Assembly: GCA_902773665.1 (NCBI GenBank)
Contig: CACYFF010000021.1
Location: 1 to 43,445 of the forward strand
Length of the DNA: 43,445 nt
From: an uncultured Eubacteriales bacterium
GTDB taxonomy: Bacteria > Bacillota > Clostridia > Peptostreptococcales > Anaerovoracaceae
Reading direction: 5' to 3'
In this document: positions 33,447 through 41,612 of the stretch, piece after piece
Layout: each line of letters starts with the position of its first letter
Position numbering within the stretch: position 1 is the stretch's first letter
Translations under genes and position numbers: made by a program
Notes under the pieces: model-generated
Told to the model about the DNA's origin: nothing
The model's database searches: none
Seen by the model: the letters and a program-made list of their open reading frames with translations, nothing else

Positions 33447-34077
33447 CCTCGGGAAGTTCGTCAAGGATTTCTACGTAGAGAAAGGCCTCGCCTATATCTC
33501 CTGCAACGTATCCGGGTACAACGACATCATCGACCGCTATTCCGTAAAGGGCTACGAGTGGGTCGAAGAGTCCTTCGCGCGCTTCGTGGAGGAGAACGCG
33601 ATCTACATCCCGCCGGAATATCCCATCGTGCTGGAGATCTGCGGTCACCGCTTTACCGAGGCGCAGAAGACCACGATCGAAGAGACGATCCTGGACTATT
33701 ACGCCCTGAAGATGGGCGATGTGCAGATGTCCATCCAGGCCAACAATCGGCGTATCCTGTTTATGTTCCTGCTGGTGGCAGTTTTTGCCGTCATCCTGTA
33801 TCTGGTAACGATGTTCCCCGGCATTCCAAAGGTTCTGTCCGAAGCGGTGTTCGTGCTGTTCTGGATGGCGCTGTGGGACGCCTCGGAGTTCTTCTTCGTG
33901 GATGGAAGAGATCTGCAGGAAGATAAACTGGAAGCCGCACAGTTGGCCAGCATGGCCGTCACGTTCTTCGACAAGTTCGAGGACGGCCCCGCAGAGCCGG
34001 AAGTGGTGCAGCAGATCATGGAGGAGATGGAAGAAGAAGTCATCCTGCCGTCGACGCAATGGGATGCGGAGGAGTGA
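33376..34077 (+). CDS. Hypothetical protein with two transmembrane helices
   Basis: 233 residues from the ATG at 33376 (CAGGAGA upstream); an in-frame extension to 33307 lies inside the previous gene. The N-terminus is very basic (TKRKSRRQIQNLRKLSRK). A soluble domain of about 115 residues follows, then two adjacent membrane helices (RRILFMFLLVAVFAVILYLV and the VLFWMALWDASEFFF region) and an acidic C-terminal tail. I do not recognise the family. The 71-bp overlap with the HExxH gene means tight coupling and suggests a joint function. Confidence 0.7.
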   Translation: MFFTKRKSRRQIQNLRKLSRKNVDLGKFVKDFYVEKGLAYISCNVSGYNDIIDRYSVKGYEWVEESFARFVEENAIYIPPEYPIVLEICGHRFTEAQKTTIEETILDYYALKMGDVQMSIQANNRRILFMFLLVAVFAVILYLVTMFPGIPKVLSEAVFVLFWMALWDASEFFFVDGRDLQEDKLEAAQLASMAVTFFDKFEDGPAEPEVVQQIMEEMEEEVILPSTQWDAEE

Positions 34078-34095
34078 CCCCGAAAGAGGTAAACC

Positions 34096-35463
34096 ATGCG
34101 TAAACACCCGGACAGGCATACATACCTGACCGAAACCCCCATACCGAAACTTATCCCCGCACTGGCCGTGCCGACCATCATCAGCATGCTGGTGACGGGT
34201 ATTTATAATTCCGCCGACACATATTTCGTCGGCCGCATCTCTACCCAGGCAACGGCTGCCGTCGGCCTGGTCTTTTCCGTGATGGCGATCATCCAGGCGT
34301 TCGGCTTCTTCTGCGGTCAGGGCTCCGGCAACTATCTGTCCCGGCTGCTGGGCGCGGGGAAGAAACAGGAAGCGAACGAGGTGGCGATCACCGGCTTTCT
34401 GATGGCTTTGGTGATCGGACTGCTGATCGCCGCGCTGGGCAACTGGCAGGCGGAGCGCCTGGCGGACTGGATCGGCGCCACGGACACGTCACGGGCAGAT
34501 ACCATCGCCTATATGCGGATCATCCTGATGGGTGCGCCCTTCATGACCTGCCAGTTCGTCATCAACAACCAGCTGCGCTTCCAGGGCAGCGCCATGTACG
34601 CCATGATCGGACTAATGTGCGGCGCGGTCGTCAATATCATTCTGGACCCCGTCCTGATCTTTGGGTTCGACCTGGGCATCCGGGGCGCAGCGCTTGCCAC
34701 GGTAGCGGGGCAGGCGATCAGCTTTTTCGCGCTTCTCATCGGCAGCAGAAAAGGAGAAAACATCCGGCTCAGCCTGCGCAATGCCGGGCTCAACTTCAGC
34801 TATATCCTGCAGATCTCCAACGGCGGACTGCCTTCCCTGGTGCGCCAGGGCCTGGCGGCGGTGTCTACGCTGCTTTTGAACAACGCGGCCCGCACCTGGG
34901 GCGGTGACCCTGCCATCGCCGGCATGTCCGTCACGTCCCGCACGCTCATGCTGCTGGTGTCGGCGCTGATCGGATTCGGACAGGGGTATCAGCCGGTCTG
35001 CTCGTATAACTACGGGGCGGGGCTGTACAGTCGGGTCAAAGAAGGATACCGTTTCTGCGTCAAGTACGGGACCATCCTGATGACCGCGGCAGGCGCTTTT
35101 TGCCTCGTCTTTGCAGAGCCCGTGGTGCGGTTCTTCCGCGACGATCCGGCCGTCGTCGCCGTCGGCAGCACAGCGCTTCGCTGGCAGGCTGCCGTTCTGC
35201 CGCTGCTGGCCACCTCTATCCTTACGAACATGATGCTGCAGGCGAGCGGAAAGGGGATCAAATCTTCCATTACGTCTTCTGCCCGCAACGGCATCTTCTT
35301 TATCCCGCTCATCCTCATCCTGCCCCGGTTTTTCGGACTTCTCGGCGTGGAGATGACCCAGGCATGGGCGGATGTCCTCACATTTCTGCTGTGCGTTCCC
35401 ATCGCCAGGTCGGAACTGGGAAAAATGGATGAAATCAAGTCGGTTGACGGGCAAAACGTATAA
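34096..35463 (+). CDS. MATE-family multidrug/cation antiporter
   Basis: 455 residues, about 12 hydrophobic helices in two MatE repeats. The N-terminal PTIISMLVTGIYNSADTYFVG and the matching second-half motif (LPSLVRQGLAAVSTLLLNNA) are typical. It exports organic cations or other compounds in exchange for Na+ or H+; the substrate is unknown. AAAGAGG precedes the ATG. It closes the plus-strand cluster and is followed by a large terminator. Confidence 0.9.
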   Translation: MRKHPDRHTYLTETPIPKLIPALAVPTIISMLVTGIYNSADTYFVGRISTQATAAVGLVFSVMAIIQAFGFFCGQGSGNYLSRLLGAGKKQEANEVAITGFLMALVIGLLIAALGNWQAERLADWIGATDTSRADTIAYMRIILMGAPFMTCQFVINNQLRFQGSAMYAMIGLMCGAVVNIILDPVLIFGFDLGIRGAALATVAGQAISFFALLIGSRKGENIRLSLRNAGLNFSYILQISNGGLPSLVRQGLAAVSTLLLNNAARTWGGDPAIAGMSVTSRTLMLLVSALIGFGQGYQPVCSYNYGAGLYSRVKEGYRFCVKYGTILMTAAGAFCLVFAEPVVRFFRDDPAVVAVGSTALRWQAAVLPLLATSILTNMMLQASGKGIKSSITSSARNGIFFIPLILILPRFFGLLGVEMTQAWADVLTFLLCVPIARSELGKMDEIKSVDGQNV

Positions 35464-35484
35464 TGTTCCAGAAGACATGCAAAA

Positions 35485-35528
35485 ACCCCGCTATGGGCCG
35501 ATTTTTGGCCTTAGCGGGGTCTTGTTTT
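35485..35528. terminator. Terminator between MATE gene and the convergent lipoprotein gene
   Basis: Outer stem ACCCCGCTA/TAGCGGGGT (35485-35493 and 35512-35520) with an inner GGCC/GGCC stem, followed by CTTGTTTT. The A-run on the left lets it act on the minus strand as well. Confidence 0.85.
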
Positions 35529-35546
35529 AACGAATCGTTTCGGTGT

Positions 35547-36071
35547 TTATTCGGCGCTGTCTGCCGTAAAATCCTCTTCGTAGATGATGTGGTCTCCCCA
35601 GATGTATCTCACGAGAGTATGAATGTCTTCGATCCCGGTCTCATCCTGTAGTACAGAGCAGATATTTGAGAAAGCATTTACAGTACTTTTTAATGACTCT
35701 TCCAGGCTTTGGGCAAGCGTTGCTGCCATTGCTTCGTCGTAATCCGTCTGCAGCTGGGATCCCAGATCATAGCAATAGATCAACGTGTTTTCCTCTGCCC
35801 AGATCTCCAGGTTTTCCTGCCCGGCGCTGGCATTTACGAGCTGCTCTTTGATATCTTCGTGCTCTTCGAGATAACTTTCCAGCGTCTGGGCAGCGGTTTC
35901 CGTTCCGCTGTTTTCTTCCGCCGTTTCCTCGGGCTCTCCGGTTTCCGCCGTTTCTGTTTCTTCGGCTGCGGGTGCGGGGCTTTCTTCGCTGCTCTTGCTG
36001 CAGCCGGACAGAAGCATGGCAGCTCCGACGGCCAGAACGAGCAGCAGGATCAGGATACGGTTTTTCTTCAT
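35547..36071 (-). CDS. DUF4854-like lipoprotein
   Basis: 174 residues from the ATG at 36071 (AGGAGGAAAA upstream; the extension to 36137 has no support). A lipoprotein signal ends in LLSGC, then a low-complexity Glu/Thr/Pro linker (about 27-62), then a domain with ESYLEEHEDIKEQL, an alternating-strand NTLIYCYDLG and a closing YIWGDHIIYEEDF. This resembles DUF4854 lipoproteins of Lachnospiraceae-type bacteria. Surface-exposed on the membrane, function unknown. Monocistronic with its own promoter and terminator. Confidence 0.8.
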   Translation of the reverse strand: MKKNRILILLLVLAVGAAMLLSGCSKSSEESPAPAAEETETAETGEPEETAEENSGTETAAQTLESYLEEHEDIKEQLVNASAGQENLEIWAEENTLIYCYDLGSQLQTDYDEAMAATLAQSLEESLKSTVNAFSNICSVLQDETGIEDIHTLVRYIWGDHIIYEEDFTADSAE

Positions 36072-36125
36072 TTGTTGTTTTCCTCCTATCTTTTCCTGTC
36101 CCAAGAGGGCAGGTCTTCGCCTTTT

Positions 36126-36131
36126 ATTATA
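36126..36131 (-). promoter_or_regulatory. -10 element of the lipoprotein gene
   Basis: A consensus TATAAT on the minus strand, 55 bases before the lipoprotein ATG. A CTGACG-like -35 lies at a long 19-bp spacing. Confidence 0.45.
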
Positions 36132-36175
36132 TCTCACAGCAAGGCTTTTGCGTCAGATAAACCGTCCTTCTTTCT

Positions 36176-36415
36176 CTATTTCCGGAGCTCTGCTTCGATG
36201 GGGCCCGGCGCGCCGGACGTCTTGCGGCAGGACAAAACGACGGCGCCTTTGCCGTCCTCGAGATGATAGGTCTCCTGCACTGCAGCGTTGGGACCGGCCG
36301 CGTTGATCATGCGGGTAAAGTCCATCAAAATGCCCGGCAGGATGGTCCGGAATACCCGGGAGGCATCGCTGCCGTAGATCGTCTTCAGTTCGTTTTCCAG
36401 TTCCGGCAATCTCAT
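36176..36415 (-). CDS. Hypothetical small protein after the M20 peptidase
   Basis: 79 residues, soluble, with no recognisable domain. A helical N-terminus (LPELENELKTIYGSDASRVF) is followed by short strands (QETYHLEDGKGAVVLSC). It begins 4 bases after the stop of the peptidase gene, so it is translated from the same message. Composition resembles the neighbours. Nothing suggests a truncated known family. Confidence 0.6.
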   Translation of the reverse strand: MRLPELENELKTIYGSDASRVFRTILPGILMDFTRMINAAGPNAAVQETYHLEDGKGAVVLSCRKTSGAPGPIEAELRK

Positions 36416-36419
36416 CGTT

Positions 36420-37694
36420 CTATATCGTCTGCGTCTTGGAGATCTGGGGCGGGATGACGCCTTCCACGCCCGTTAAGGAAAGGATGCACACCAGATTCTT
36501 CTGCACGCCCTTGTAGGCATCCGTCGGGTCGTACCATTCGCTGATATCGTGCGTGCCGCCGCTGTCGCCCCCGGAGGTGATGGTCGCTGCCGGGATCCCC
36601 AGGGAAAGGGGAATGTTGGCGTCGGTACTGGCCAGTTCCCGCATCTTCGGTTCGATGCCGCAGATCCGGAAGGCATCTTTCAGAAGTGCAATGATCTCGC
36701 AGTTTTCATCCTGCACGCCGCCGGTGGAGCCGCCCAGTTCCTCCGTGCTCATCTGAATGCGGGCTTCGGGATCGAAACGGAGCTCCTTGCTGTTCTTTAC
36801 GGCGAACTCTCTTTCCACTGTCCAGCGTTCGTACTCTTCCTCCGCGCATTCCTCCGCGATCTTCAGGCATTTCGCATGGAAATCCTCCATGATCTTCGTG
36901 TCTTTGCTGCGCACGTCCATGGTAAAAGAGCATTCGCTGGCGATGGAGGTGACCCCGGTGCCGCCCTGTACCGTGGAAACGTTGAAGATCGTAAAGGGCT
37001 CAAGAGGAACGCGTTCCTGGGAGATCCGGGCGATGGCCCGTCCCATGCATTCTACCGGGTTCACCAGGCCGTAGGCGCCGACGGAATGGCCGCCCGGCCC
37101 CCGGAACGCAATGCGGAACTGCACGTCGGACAAAGCTCCGTAGGTCAGATGATCGCCGTGTCCATCGATGGAAATGAAGGCGTCCACCTTCGTCTGTTTT
37201 GTGTTGAAGATATGCCGCACGCCCCGGAAATTGCCGACGCCTTCCTCTCCCACGTCGCCTCCGATGAGGAGGGTACAGGCGGGCCGGATGTCCGCTTCCT
37301 TCATAGCCCGCAGGATGGCCAGCACCTCCGCACAGCCTCTCGTATCGTCGCAGATGCCGGGCATGCAGATGCGGCTGCCTTCCCGATGCATCGTCAGATC
37401 CGTATCCATGGGAAAGACGGTGTCGATGTGGGCGGTGACCATCACGACCGGCGCCTCTTTGGGACCCTCGATCACGGCAAAGACGTTGCCGACTTCATCC
37501 TGCTTGGTTTGGTAGCCCATCTCTTCGATGATCTCCCGGATGCGGGCGGCCTTCTTTTCCTCGTGATTGGAGTATGCGGGAATGCTGGCCAGCTCGATCT
37601 GCTGTGCTACTGTATTCTCCGCATCTTCCTTCAGAAAGGACAGAGCCTTTTGGATCTTTTCGGAATCGTATAAGATTTGGATCGCTTCGTTCAT
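36420..37694 (-). CDS. M20-family metallopeptidase
   Basis: 424 residues. Clan MH two-metal site: His and Asp in TAHIDTVFP, bridging Asp in CDDTRGC, the Glu pair in GGDVGEEGVG, Asp in SIDGHGDH and the terminal His in GGTHDISEWYD. The dimerisation domain includes FRGPGGHSVGAYG. Closest in style to PepT-like di/tripeptidases and acetylornithine-deacetylase relatives. Cytoplasmic. AGGAGGC precedes the ATG. It is transcribed from a promoter that faces the flavodoxin promoter and is followed by a small hypothetical gene. Confidence 0.88.
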   Translation of the reverse strand: MNEAIQILYDSEKIQKALSFLKEDAENTVAQQIELASIPAYSNHEEKKAARIREIIEEMGYQTKQDEVGNVFAVIEGPKEAPVVMVTAHIDTVFPMDTDLTMHREGSRICMPGICDDTRGCAEVLAILRAMKEADIRPACTLLIGGDVGEEGVGNFRGVRHIFNTKQTKVDAFISIDGHGDHLTYGALSDVQFRIAFRGPGGHSVGAYGLVNPVECMGRAIARISQERVPLEPFTIFNVSTVQGGTGVTSIASECSFTMDVRSKDTKIMEDFHAKCLKIAEECAEEEYERWTVEREFAVKNSKELRFDPEARIQMSTEELGGSTGGVQDENCEIIALLKDAFRICGIEPKMRELASTDANIPLSLGIPAATITSGGDSGGTHDISEWYDPTDAYKGVQKNLVCILSLTGVEGVIPPQISKTQTI

Positions 37695-37735
37695 ACTATC
37701 GCTTGCCTCCTGTTTTGCGTAAATTCACTGCCTTC

Positions 37736-37744
37736 ATTATAGCA
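37736..37744 (-). promoter_or_regulatory. Extended -10 promoter of the M20 peptidase gene
   Basis: TGCTATAAT on the minus strand. It is one arm of a 9-bp inverted repeat with the flavodoxin promoter at 37762-37770. Confidence 0.65.
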
Positions 37745-37761
37745 GAAAGCTCCTCCGCCTA

Positions 37762-37770
37762 TGCTATAAT
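37762..37770 (+). promoter_or_regulatory. Extended -10 promoter of the flavodoxin-like gene
   Basis: TGCTATAAT, 30 bases before the ATG. Its -35 region would overlap the -10 of the divergent peptidase promoter. Confidence 0.65.
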
Positions 37771-37800
37771 ACTAACTGGTTTTAAAGTTAAGGAGGAACT

Positions 37801-38442
37801 ATGAAAGTAATACTCGTAAACGGCAGCCCTCACGAAAAAGGCACGACCTGGGCAGGTCTGGATGAGATCGCAAGAACGCTGGAAAAGGAGGGCGTGGAGG
37901 CGGAGATCTTCTGGATCGGAAATAAGGCGGTCGGCGGCTGCATCGGCTGCGGCGGATGCGAGACGACAGGACGCTGCGTCTTCGGCGGCATCGTCAACGA
38001 ATTTCTGGACAAAGCGGAAAGTGCCGACGGGTTCGTATTCGGTGCTCCCGTTCATTACGCAGGACCCAACGGTAACATGAAATCCTTCATGGACCGGGTG
38101 TTCTACGCAGATGCCCACAGTTTCCGGTTAAAGCCGGGTGCATGCATTGCGGCAGCCCGCAGGGCCGGCGTGGTAACCACGATGGATGACCTCAACAAGT
38201 ATCTCACCATCAGTGAAATGCCCGTGGTCTCTTCCACGTACTGGAACATGGTCTTCGGTTTTAATGCGGAGGAAGCAAAACAGGATGCGGAAGGCATGCG
38301 CACCATGCGGAATATCGGGCATAACATGGCTTACCTGCTGAAATGCATGGAAGCTGCCAAGACCGCCGGCATTGAAAAACCGGAAGGTGAACCGGGCGTA
38401 TGGACTCACTTCATCGGAAACGGGACGGTCTCCAAACGTTGA
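37801..38442 (+). CDS. Flavodoxin-fold NAD(P)H-dependent FMN reductase
   Basis: 213 residues. The FMN-phosphate loop is NGSPHEKGTTWAGL near the N-terminus. A VGGCIGCGGCETTGRCVFGG cysteine cluster follows, as in iron-sulfur flavoprotein-like reductases. The APVHYAGPNGNMKSFMDR loop binds the flavin ring. It should be a cytoplasmic electron-transfer or quinone/nitro reductase. AAGGAGG lies 6-7 bases before the ATG. The permease gene overlaps its last 43 bases. Confidence 0.87.
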   Translation: MKVILVNGSPHEKGTTWAGLDEIARTLEKEGVEAEIFWIGNKAVGGCIGCGGCETTGRCVFGGIVNEFLDKAESADGFVFGAPVHYAGPNGNMKSFMDRVFYADAHSFRLKPGACIAAARRAGVVTTMDDLNKYLTISEMPVVSSTYWNMVFGFNAEEAKQDAEGMRTMRNIGHNMAYLLKCMEAAKTAGIEKPEGEPGVWTHFIGNGTVSKR

Positions 38443-39539
38443 TCCGCACATTCGTAAAAAAAGAGCCTGTACTCGTTATCGCCGCACTGGCTGCTGCAGT
38501 CAGTTGCTTTTTCGTCCCGCCGGACGGGGCCTATTTCTCGTACATCGATCTCCGCACGCTGGCGCTCCTGTACTGCCTCATGACCGTGGTGGCGGGGCTG
38601 CGTCAGGCTGGATTGTTTGAACACCTGGCCCAGGAAGTCTGCGAACGCTCCGGCAGTCTCCGGATGCTGAGCATCCTGCTGGTCCTGCTCTGCTTCTTTA
38701 CGTCCATGCTCATCACGAACGACGTGGCGCTGCTCACGTTCGTGCCGTTTGCGGTCATCGTGCTGGGCATGTCGGGAAGACTGCAGCACCTGATCCGCAT
38801 CGTAGTCCTGCAGACCGTCGCCGCCAATCTGGGCAGCATGCTGACGCCGGTCGGCAATCCGCAAAATCTGTACCTGTATTCCTATTACGGCCTGGGGATG
38901 GGCGAGTTTCTGGGGATCACATTCCCTGTCTGGGGGTTATCGCTACTGCTGATCCTGGCAGCCTGCTTCGTCTTTCCGAAGGAAAAACTGGAGATCCATC
39001 TGGGTAAATACCGGGAGATCGACCGCAGAGAACTGCTGGTCCACAGCCTGCTGTTCGCGGTCTGTCTGCTGACCGTACTGCGCATCCTGCCCTGGCAGGG
39101 GATGCTGGGGATCCTGATCGCCGCCCTGTTCGTCTTCGACCGCGGAATCTTAAAAGAGGCGGACTTTATGCTGCTTCTTACCTTTGTGGCATTCTTCGTC
39201 TTTTCCGGCAATCTGGCCCGCATGGACAGTGTGGCCGCTCTGCTGGAACATCTGATGGAGGGGCGGGAATACCTCACGTCGCTGCTGGCCAGCCAGGTGA
39301 TCAGCAACGTGCCGGCGGCGCTGCTCCTGTCCGGGTTCACGGACCGGGCAAGAGACCTGATTCTCGGCGTCGATATCGGCGGCCTGGGCACGCCCATCGC
39401 AAGCCTGGCCAGCCTCATCAGCTTAAAACTCTACCTGCATTCCGACGACGCGAAGGCCGGCCGGTATCTGCTGGAGTTTACGGCGGTGAACGTTCTACTG
39501 CTGGCGATCTTATCCGGTGCGGCGATGATTTTAAAGTGA
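38400..39539 (+). CDS. ArsB/NhaD/SLC13-type anion or ion permease
   Basis: 379 residues with about ten membrane helices. Signature segments: TSMLITNDVALLTFVPF, with the NDVAL motif of the IT superfamily, SMLTPVGNPQNLYLYS, and SQVISNVPAALLLSGF in the second half. The two half-repeats suggest a secondary transporter of anions such as dicarboxylates or arsenite, or Na+/H+ exchange. It is shorter than ArsB, about 430 residues. The ATG at 38400 has GGAAGGTGA upstream and overlaps the flavodoxin gene; a TTG at 38439 is an alternative start. Confidence 0.8.
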   Translation: MDSLHRKRDGLQTLIRTFVKKEPVLVIAALAAAVSCFFVPPDGAYFSYIDLRTLALLYCLMTVVAGLRQAGLFEHLAQEVCERSGSLRMLSILLVLLCFFTSMLITNDVALLTFVPFAVIVLGMSGRLQHLIRIVVLQTVAANLGSMLTPVGNPQNLYLYSYYGLGMGEFLGITFPVWGLSLLLILAACFVFPKEKLEIHLGKYREIDRRELLVHSLLFAVCLLTVLRILPWQGMLGILIAALFVFDRGILKEADFMLLLTFVAFFVFSGNLARMDSVAALLEHLMEGREYLTSLLASQVISNVPAALLLSGFTDRARDLILGVDIGGLGTPIASLASLISLKLYLHSDDAKAGRYLLEFTAVNVLLLAILSGAAMILK

Positions 39540-39579
39540 CCCGGCCAGCCCTTCCTGCGAGGAGGGCAGGATAGATGCC

Positions 39580-39706
39580 TACGCCATTTTTCTTTTTTTC
39601 TGAAAGTGTCGTAGAATATCTATGACGATCTTTCACTAACGCGCAAAAAGACTTAGATTTTGGGTAAAATCTAAGTCTTTTTCTCTTGCATACTGAAAAT
39701 GGCGTA
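39580..39706. repeat. 127-bp AT-rich palindromic element (MITE-like or structured RNA)
   Basis: Ends are an 11-bp perfect inverted repeat (TACGCCATTTT at 39580-39590, AAAATGGCGTA at 39696-39706). Inside are hairpin A (39601-39635: TGAAAG/CTTTCA plus GTCGTAGA/TCTATGAC with one G-U) and hairpin B (39645-39682). A partial copy of the end, AAAATGGCATAGA, lies at about 39737. It is the only AT-rich patch in the window. The rest of the gene-free stretch 39540-39873 holds the promoter at 39810 and no ORF. Confidence 0.6.
39645..39682. terminator. 17-bp perfect hairpin flanked by A5 and T5
   Basis: Arms 39645-39661 and 39666-39682, loop GGGT. The AAAAA/TTTTT ends make it a possible bidirectional terminator 106 bp after the permease gene, but the AT-rich stem is atypical. 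Confidence 0.55.
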
Positions 39707-39809
39707 GATTTTCTAAGACACAAATCGAATACTAAAAAAATGGCATAGAGCAGGTGAAAGGGGCCGCTGTAAGGGTTATCTCCCGGGTCAACGGGCGCAG
39801 CCCTCTGTC

Positions 39810-39838
39810 TTGAAACCGGCCCGCAGAAATCATATACT
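39810..39838 (+). promoter_or_regulatory. Promoter of the aconitase-X-like/RyR operon
   Basis: TTGAAA (39810-39815), exactly 17 bp, TATACT (39833-39838). It is among the best matches to a housekeeping promoter in the window. Confidence 0.75.
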
Positions 39839-39873
39839 GTGGTTAGCGAAAGATGGAAAAGGAGATATTCGCA

Positions 39874-40155
39874 ATGCAGGTACGATTAACACCGGAAGAG
39901 CAGGCCATGCTGCGGGGCGAGCGGGGAGATGCCAAGCGTGTTGCGCTTGAGAAGATCGTAGAACTGGCCGAGATCCTCGGCGCAGAGGAGCTGGTGCCCG
40001 TCACGAAGGCGCATCTTTGCTGCGGGTCCACGGCATCGCCGGCGGATTTTCCCGAGGGCGTTGACCCCTGCAGCATCATCCATGACGGCGATCGGATCCG
40101 CGTGGACGGAGAGACCGGCAGGGTGGAGATCCTGGAAGAACGAGGTGCACTGTGA
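39874..40155 (+). CDS. 93-residue aconitase-X-like mini-protein
   Basis: The start at 39874 is chosen because AAAGGAG lies 9 bases upstream; an earlier ATG at 39853 has no such site. Residues 1-50 (MQVRLTPEEQAMLRGERGD, then VALEKIVELAEILGAEELVP and VTKAHLCCG) match the first 50 residues of the aconitase X catalytic subunit. Residues about 60-90 (DPCSIIHDGDRIRVDGETGR) match the last strands of its swivel subunit. The several-hundred-residue core with the Fe-S site is missing. A 54-residue relative lies at 11805-11969. The stop overlaps the start of the RyR gene (GTGA), so both are translated together. Remnant, or a distinct small family; undecided. Confidence 0.55.
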   Translation: MQVRLTPEEQAMLRGERGDAKRVALEKIVELAEILGAEELVPVTKAHLCCGSTASPADFPEGVDPCSIIHDGDRIRVDGETGRVEILEERGAL

Positions 40156-41597
40156 AACAGAACCAGAAACCGCTGAGAGCATTGCTGCTCCTGATCCCGA
40201 TCATTCTCGGCACGATAGGGCTTTTTGCTCTTGAAAAAGAACCTTTTACGGATGCGGTGTTCCACTGCGTACAGATGTATGTGCTGAACTACAGCGATAC
40301 GCCTCCCAATCTTTTTGTGGAGGCTGCGCGATGGATCGCGCCGCTGGCTTCCGCTTACAGCGTTCTGCTGATCGCTTCCGCGCTGCGGACAAGACTGCAG
40401 AATCTCCTGCGCAGCAGGCATTTCGGAGCGGTCGCCGTATATGGACCTGAGGAGGAATGTGCGCCGCTTCTTGCTGCATTGGATCGGAAAGGCGTTTCGG
40501 GCGGCAGCGCTCCCTCGGGGACAGACCGCCACATCCTGCTCTGGAATGAGGAGGAAAACTTCCGCTTCTATACCCGGTACCGGGATGCGCTGGCAGGAAA
40601 AGGCGTCTACCTGAAATGCGGGTCGCTGCCGGCCCAGGCGGCTTTAGGCGCTGACCTTCACATCTTCTGCCCGGAGGAAACGGCTGCGAGGCTGTATTGG
40701 AAGGATCACTGCCTTTACGAAACGTCCTGTGCCTGCAGCCATAAAATGCAGATCGTCCTGATCGGTTTCGGAAAGCTGGGCAGCGAACTGCTGACCTCTG
40801 CGCTGCAGAGCAACATCTTCTCGCCGGACCAGCGGGTCGAATACCACGTTTTCAGAGGAGATCCTTCCTATCTGAAGATCCATCACGAGCTGGGATATTT
40901 GCAGGATCTTGTTCTGTTCCATGAAGGACCCTGGCAGGATAACCTAGCTCTTCTGGAATCTGCGGAGCGCATCCTCATCGTGCAGCAGGAAGGACAGACA
41001 GAGCTTCTGGCACAGCTGCTGCTCGCGGTCAACAGCCCCCGCATCGATCTGTTCGATGCCAATGCCGCTGCTTCCGGCCTTCTGGACGGCAAAGACCGCA
41101 TCGTCCGCTTTCCCTGGAAGGAGATCGCTTACCGGCCGGAGAATATCCTGAGCGAAGACCTGTACCGGCGGGCGAAGACCCTGAATCTGCGCTATGCGCA
41201 TCTATATACCGGTGCGGCGGAAACGGTAGAAAACCGGGAAGCCGAGTGGAGAAAACTGGACACCTTTACCCGCTACTCGAACATCAGCTCTGCGGATTAC
41301 CATGAGATCCGTCTGAAGATGCTGCAGGGGATGGGTGAGCCTTCCGATCCGGACCGCATTTCACCTTCCTGCATGGAACTGCTTGCAGAATTGGAGCACA
41401 TGCGCTGGTGCCGCTATCACTGGCTCAACAACTGGACCTACGGCGTGCCGGAGCGCGGCGGAAATAAGGACAGCGCCCGGAAGATCCATGCGGATCTGCG
41501 GCCCTACGACCAGCTGTCGGAACAGGAAAAACAGAAGGACAGAGACGCCGTTTGTCTGCTTCTGGAACTGGACAAAAGCGGCGGCTCCGCCGTTTAG
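40152..41597 (+). CDS. Two-helix membrane protein with TrkA-N/RCK-like and RyR domains
   Basis: 481 residues. Two membrane helices (about 10-27 and 62-80) flank an extracytoplasmic loop with a PPN motif, like a minimal channel or anchor. A Rossmann region near 199-214 reads MQIVLIGFGKLGSELL (GxGxxG), as in TrkA-N/RCK domains. The C-terminal 70 residues contain ELEHMRWCRYHWLNNWTYG and IHADLRPYDQLSEQEKQKDR, the ryanodine-receptor homology (RyR) domain. In prokaryotes RyR domains are predicted sensors of NAD-derived nucleotides in conflict or signalling systems, often near TIR genes. It starts at GTG overlapping the previous stop. A TIR gene stump follows directly. Confidence 0.82.
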   Translation: MKQNQKPLRALLLLIPIILGTIGLFALEKEPFTDAVFHCVQMYVLNYSDTPPNLFVEAARWIAPLASAYSVLLIASALRTRLQNLLRSRHFGAVAVYGPEEECAPLLAALDRKGVSGGSAPSGTDRHILLWNEEENFRFYTRYRDALAGKGVYLKCGSLPAQAALGADLHIFCPEETAARLYWKDHCLYETSCACSHKMQIVLIGFGKLGSELLTSALQSNIFSPDQRVEYHVFRGDPSYLKIHHELGYLQDLVLFHEGPWQDNLALLESAERILIVQQEGQTELLAQLLLAVNSPRIDLFDANAAASGLLDGKDRIVRFPWKEIAYRPENILSEDLYRRAKTLNLRYAHLYTGAAETVENREAEWRKLDTFTRYSNISSADYHEIRLKMLQGMGEPSDPDRISPSCMELLAELEHMRWCRYHWLNNWTYGVPERGGNKDSARKIHADLRPYDQLSEQEKQKDRDAVCLLLELDKSGGSAV

Positions 41598-41612
41598 GAA
41601 AGGAATTTTCAC

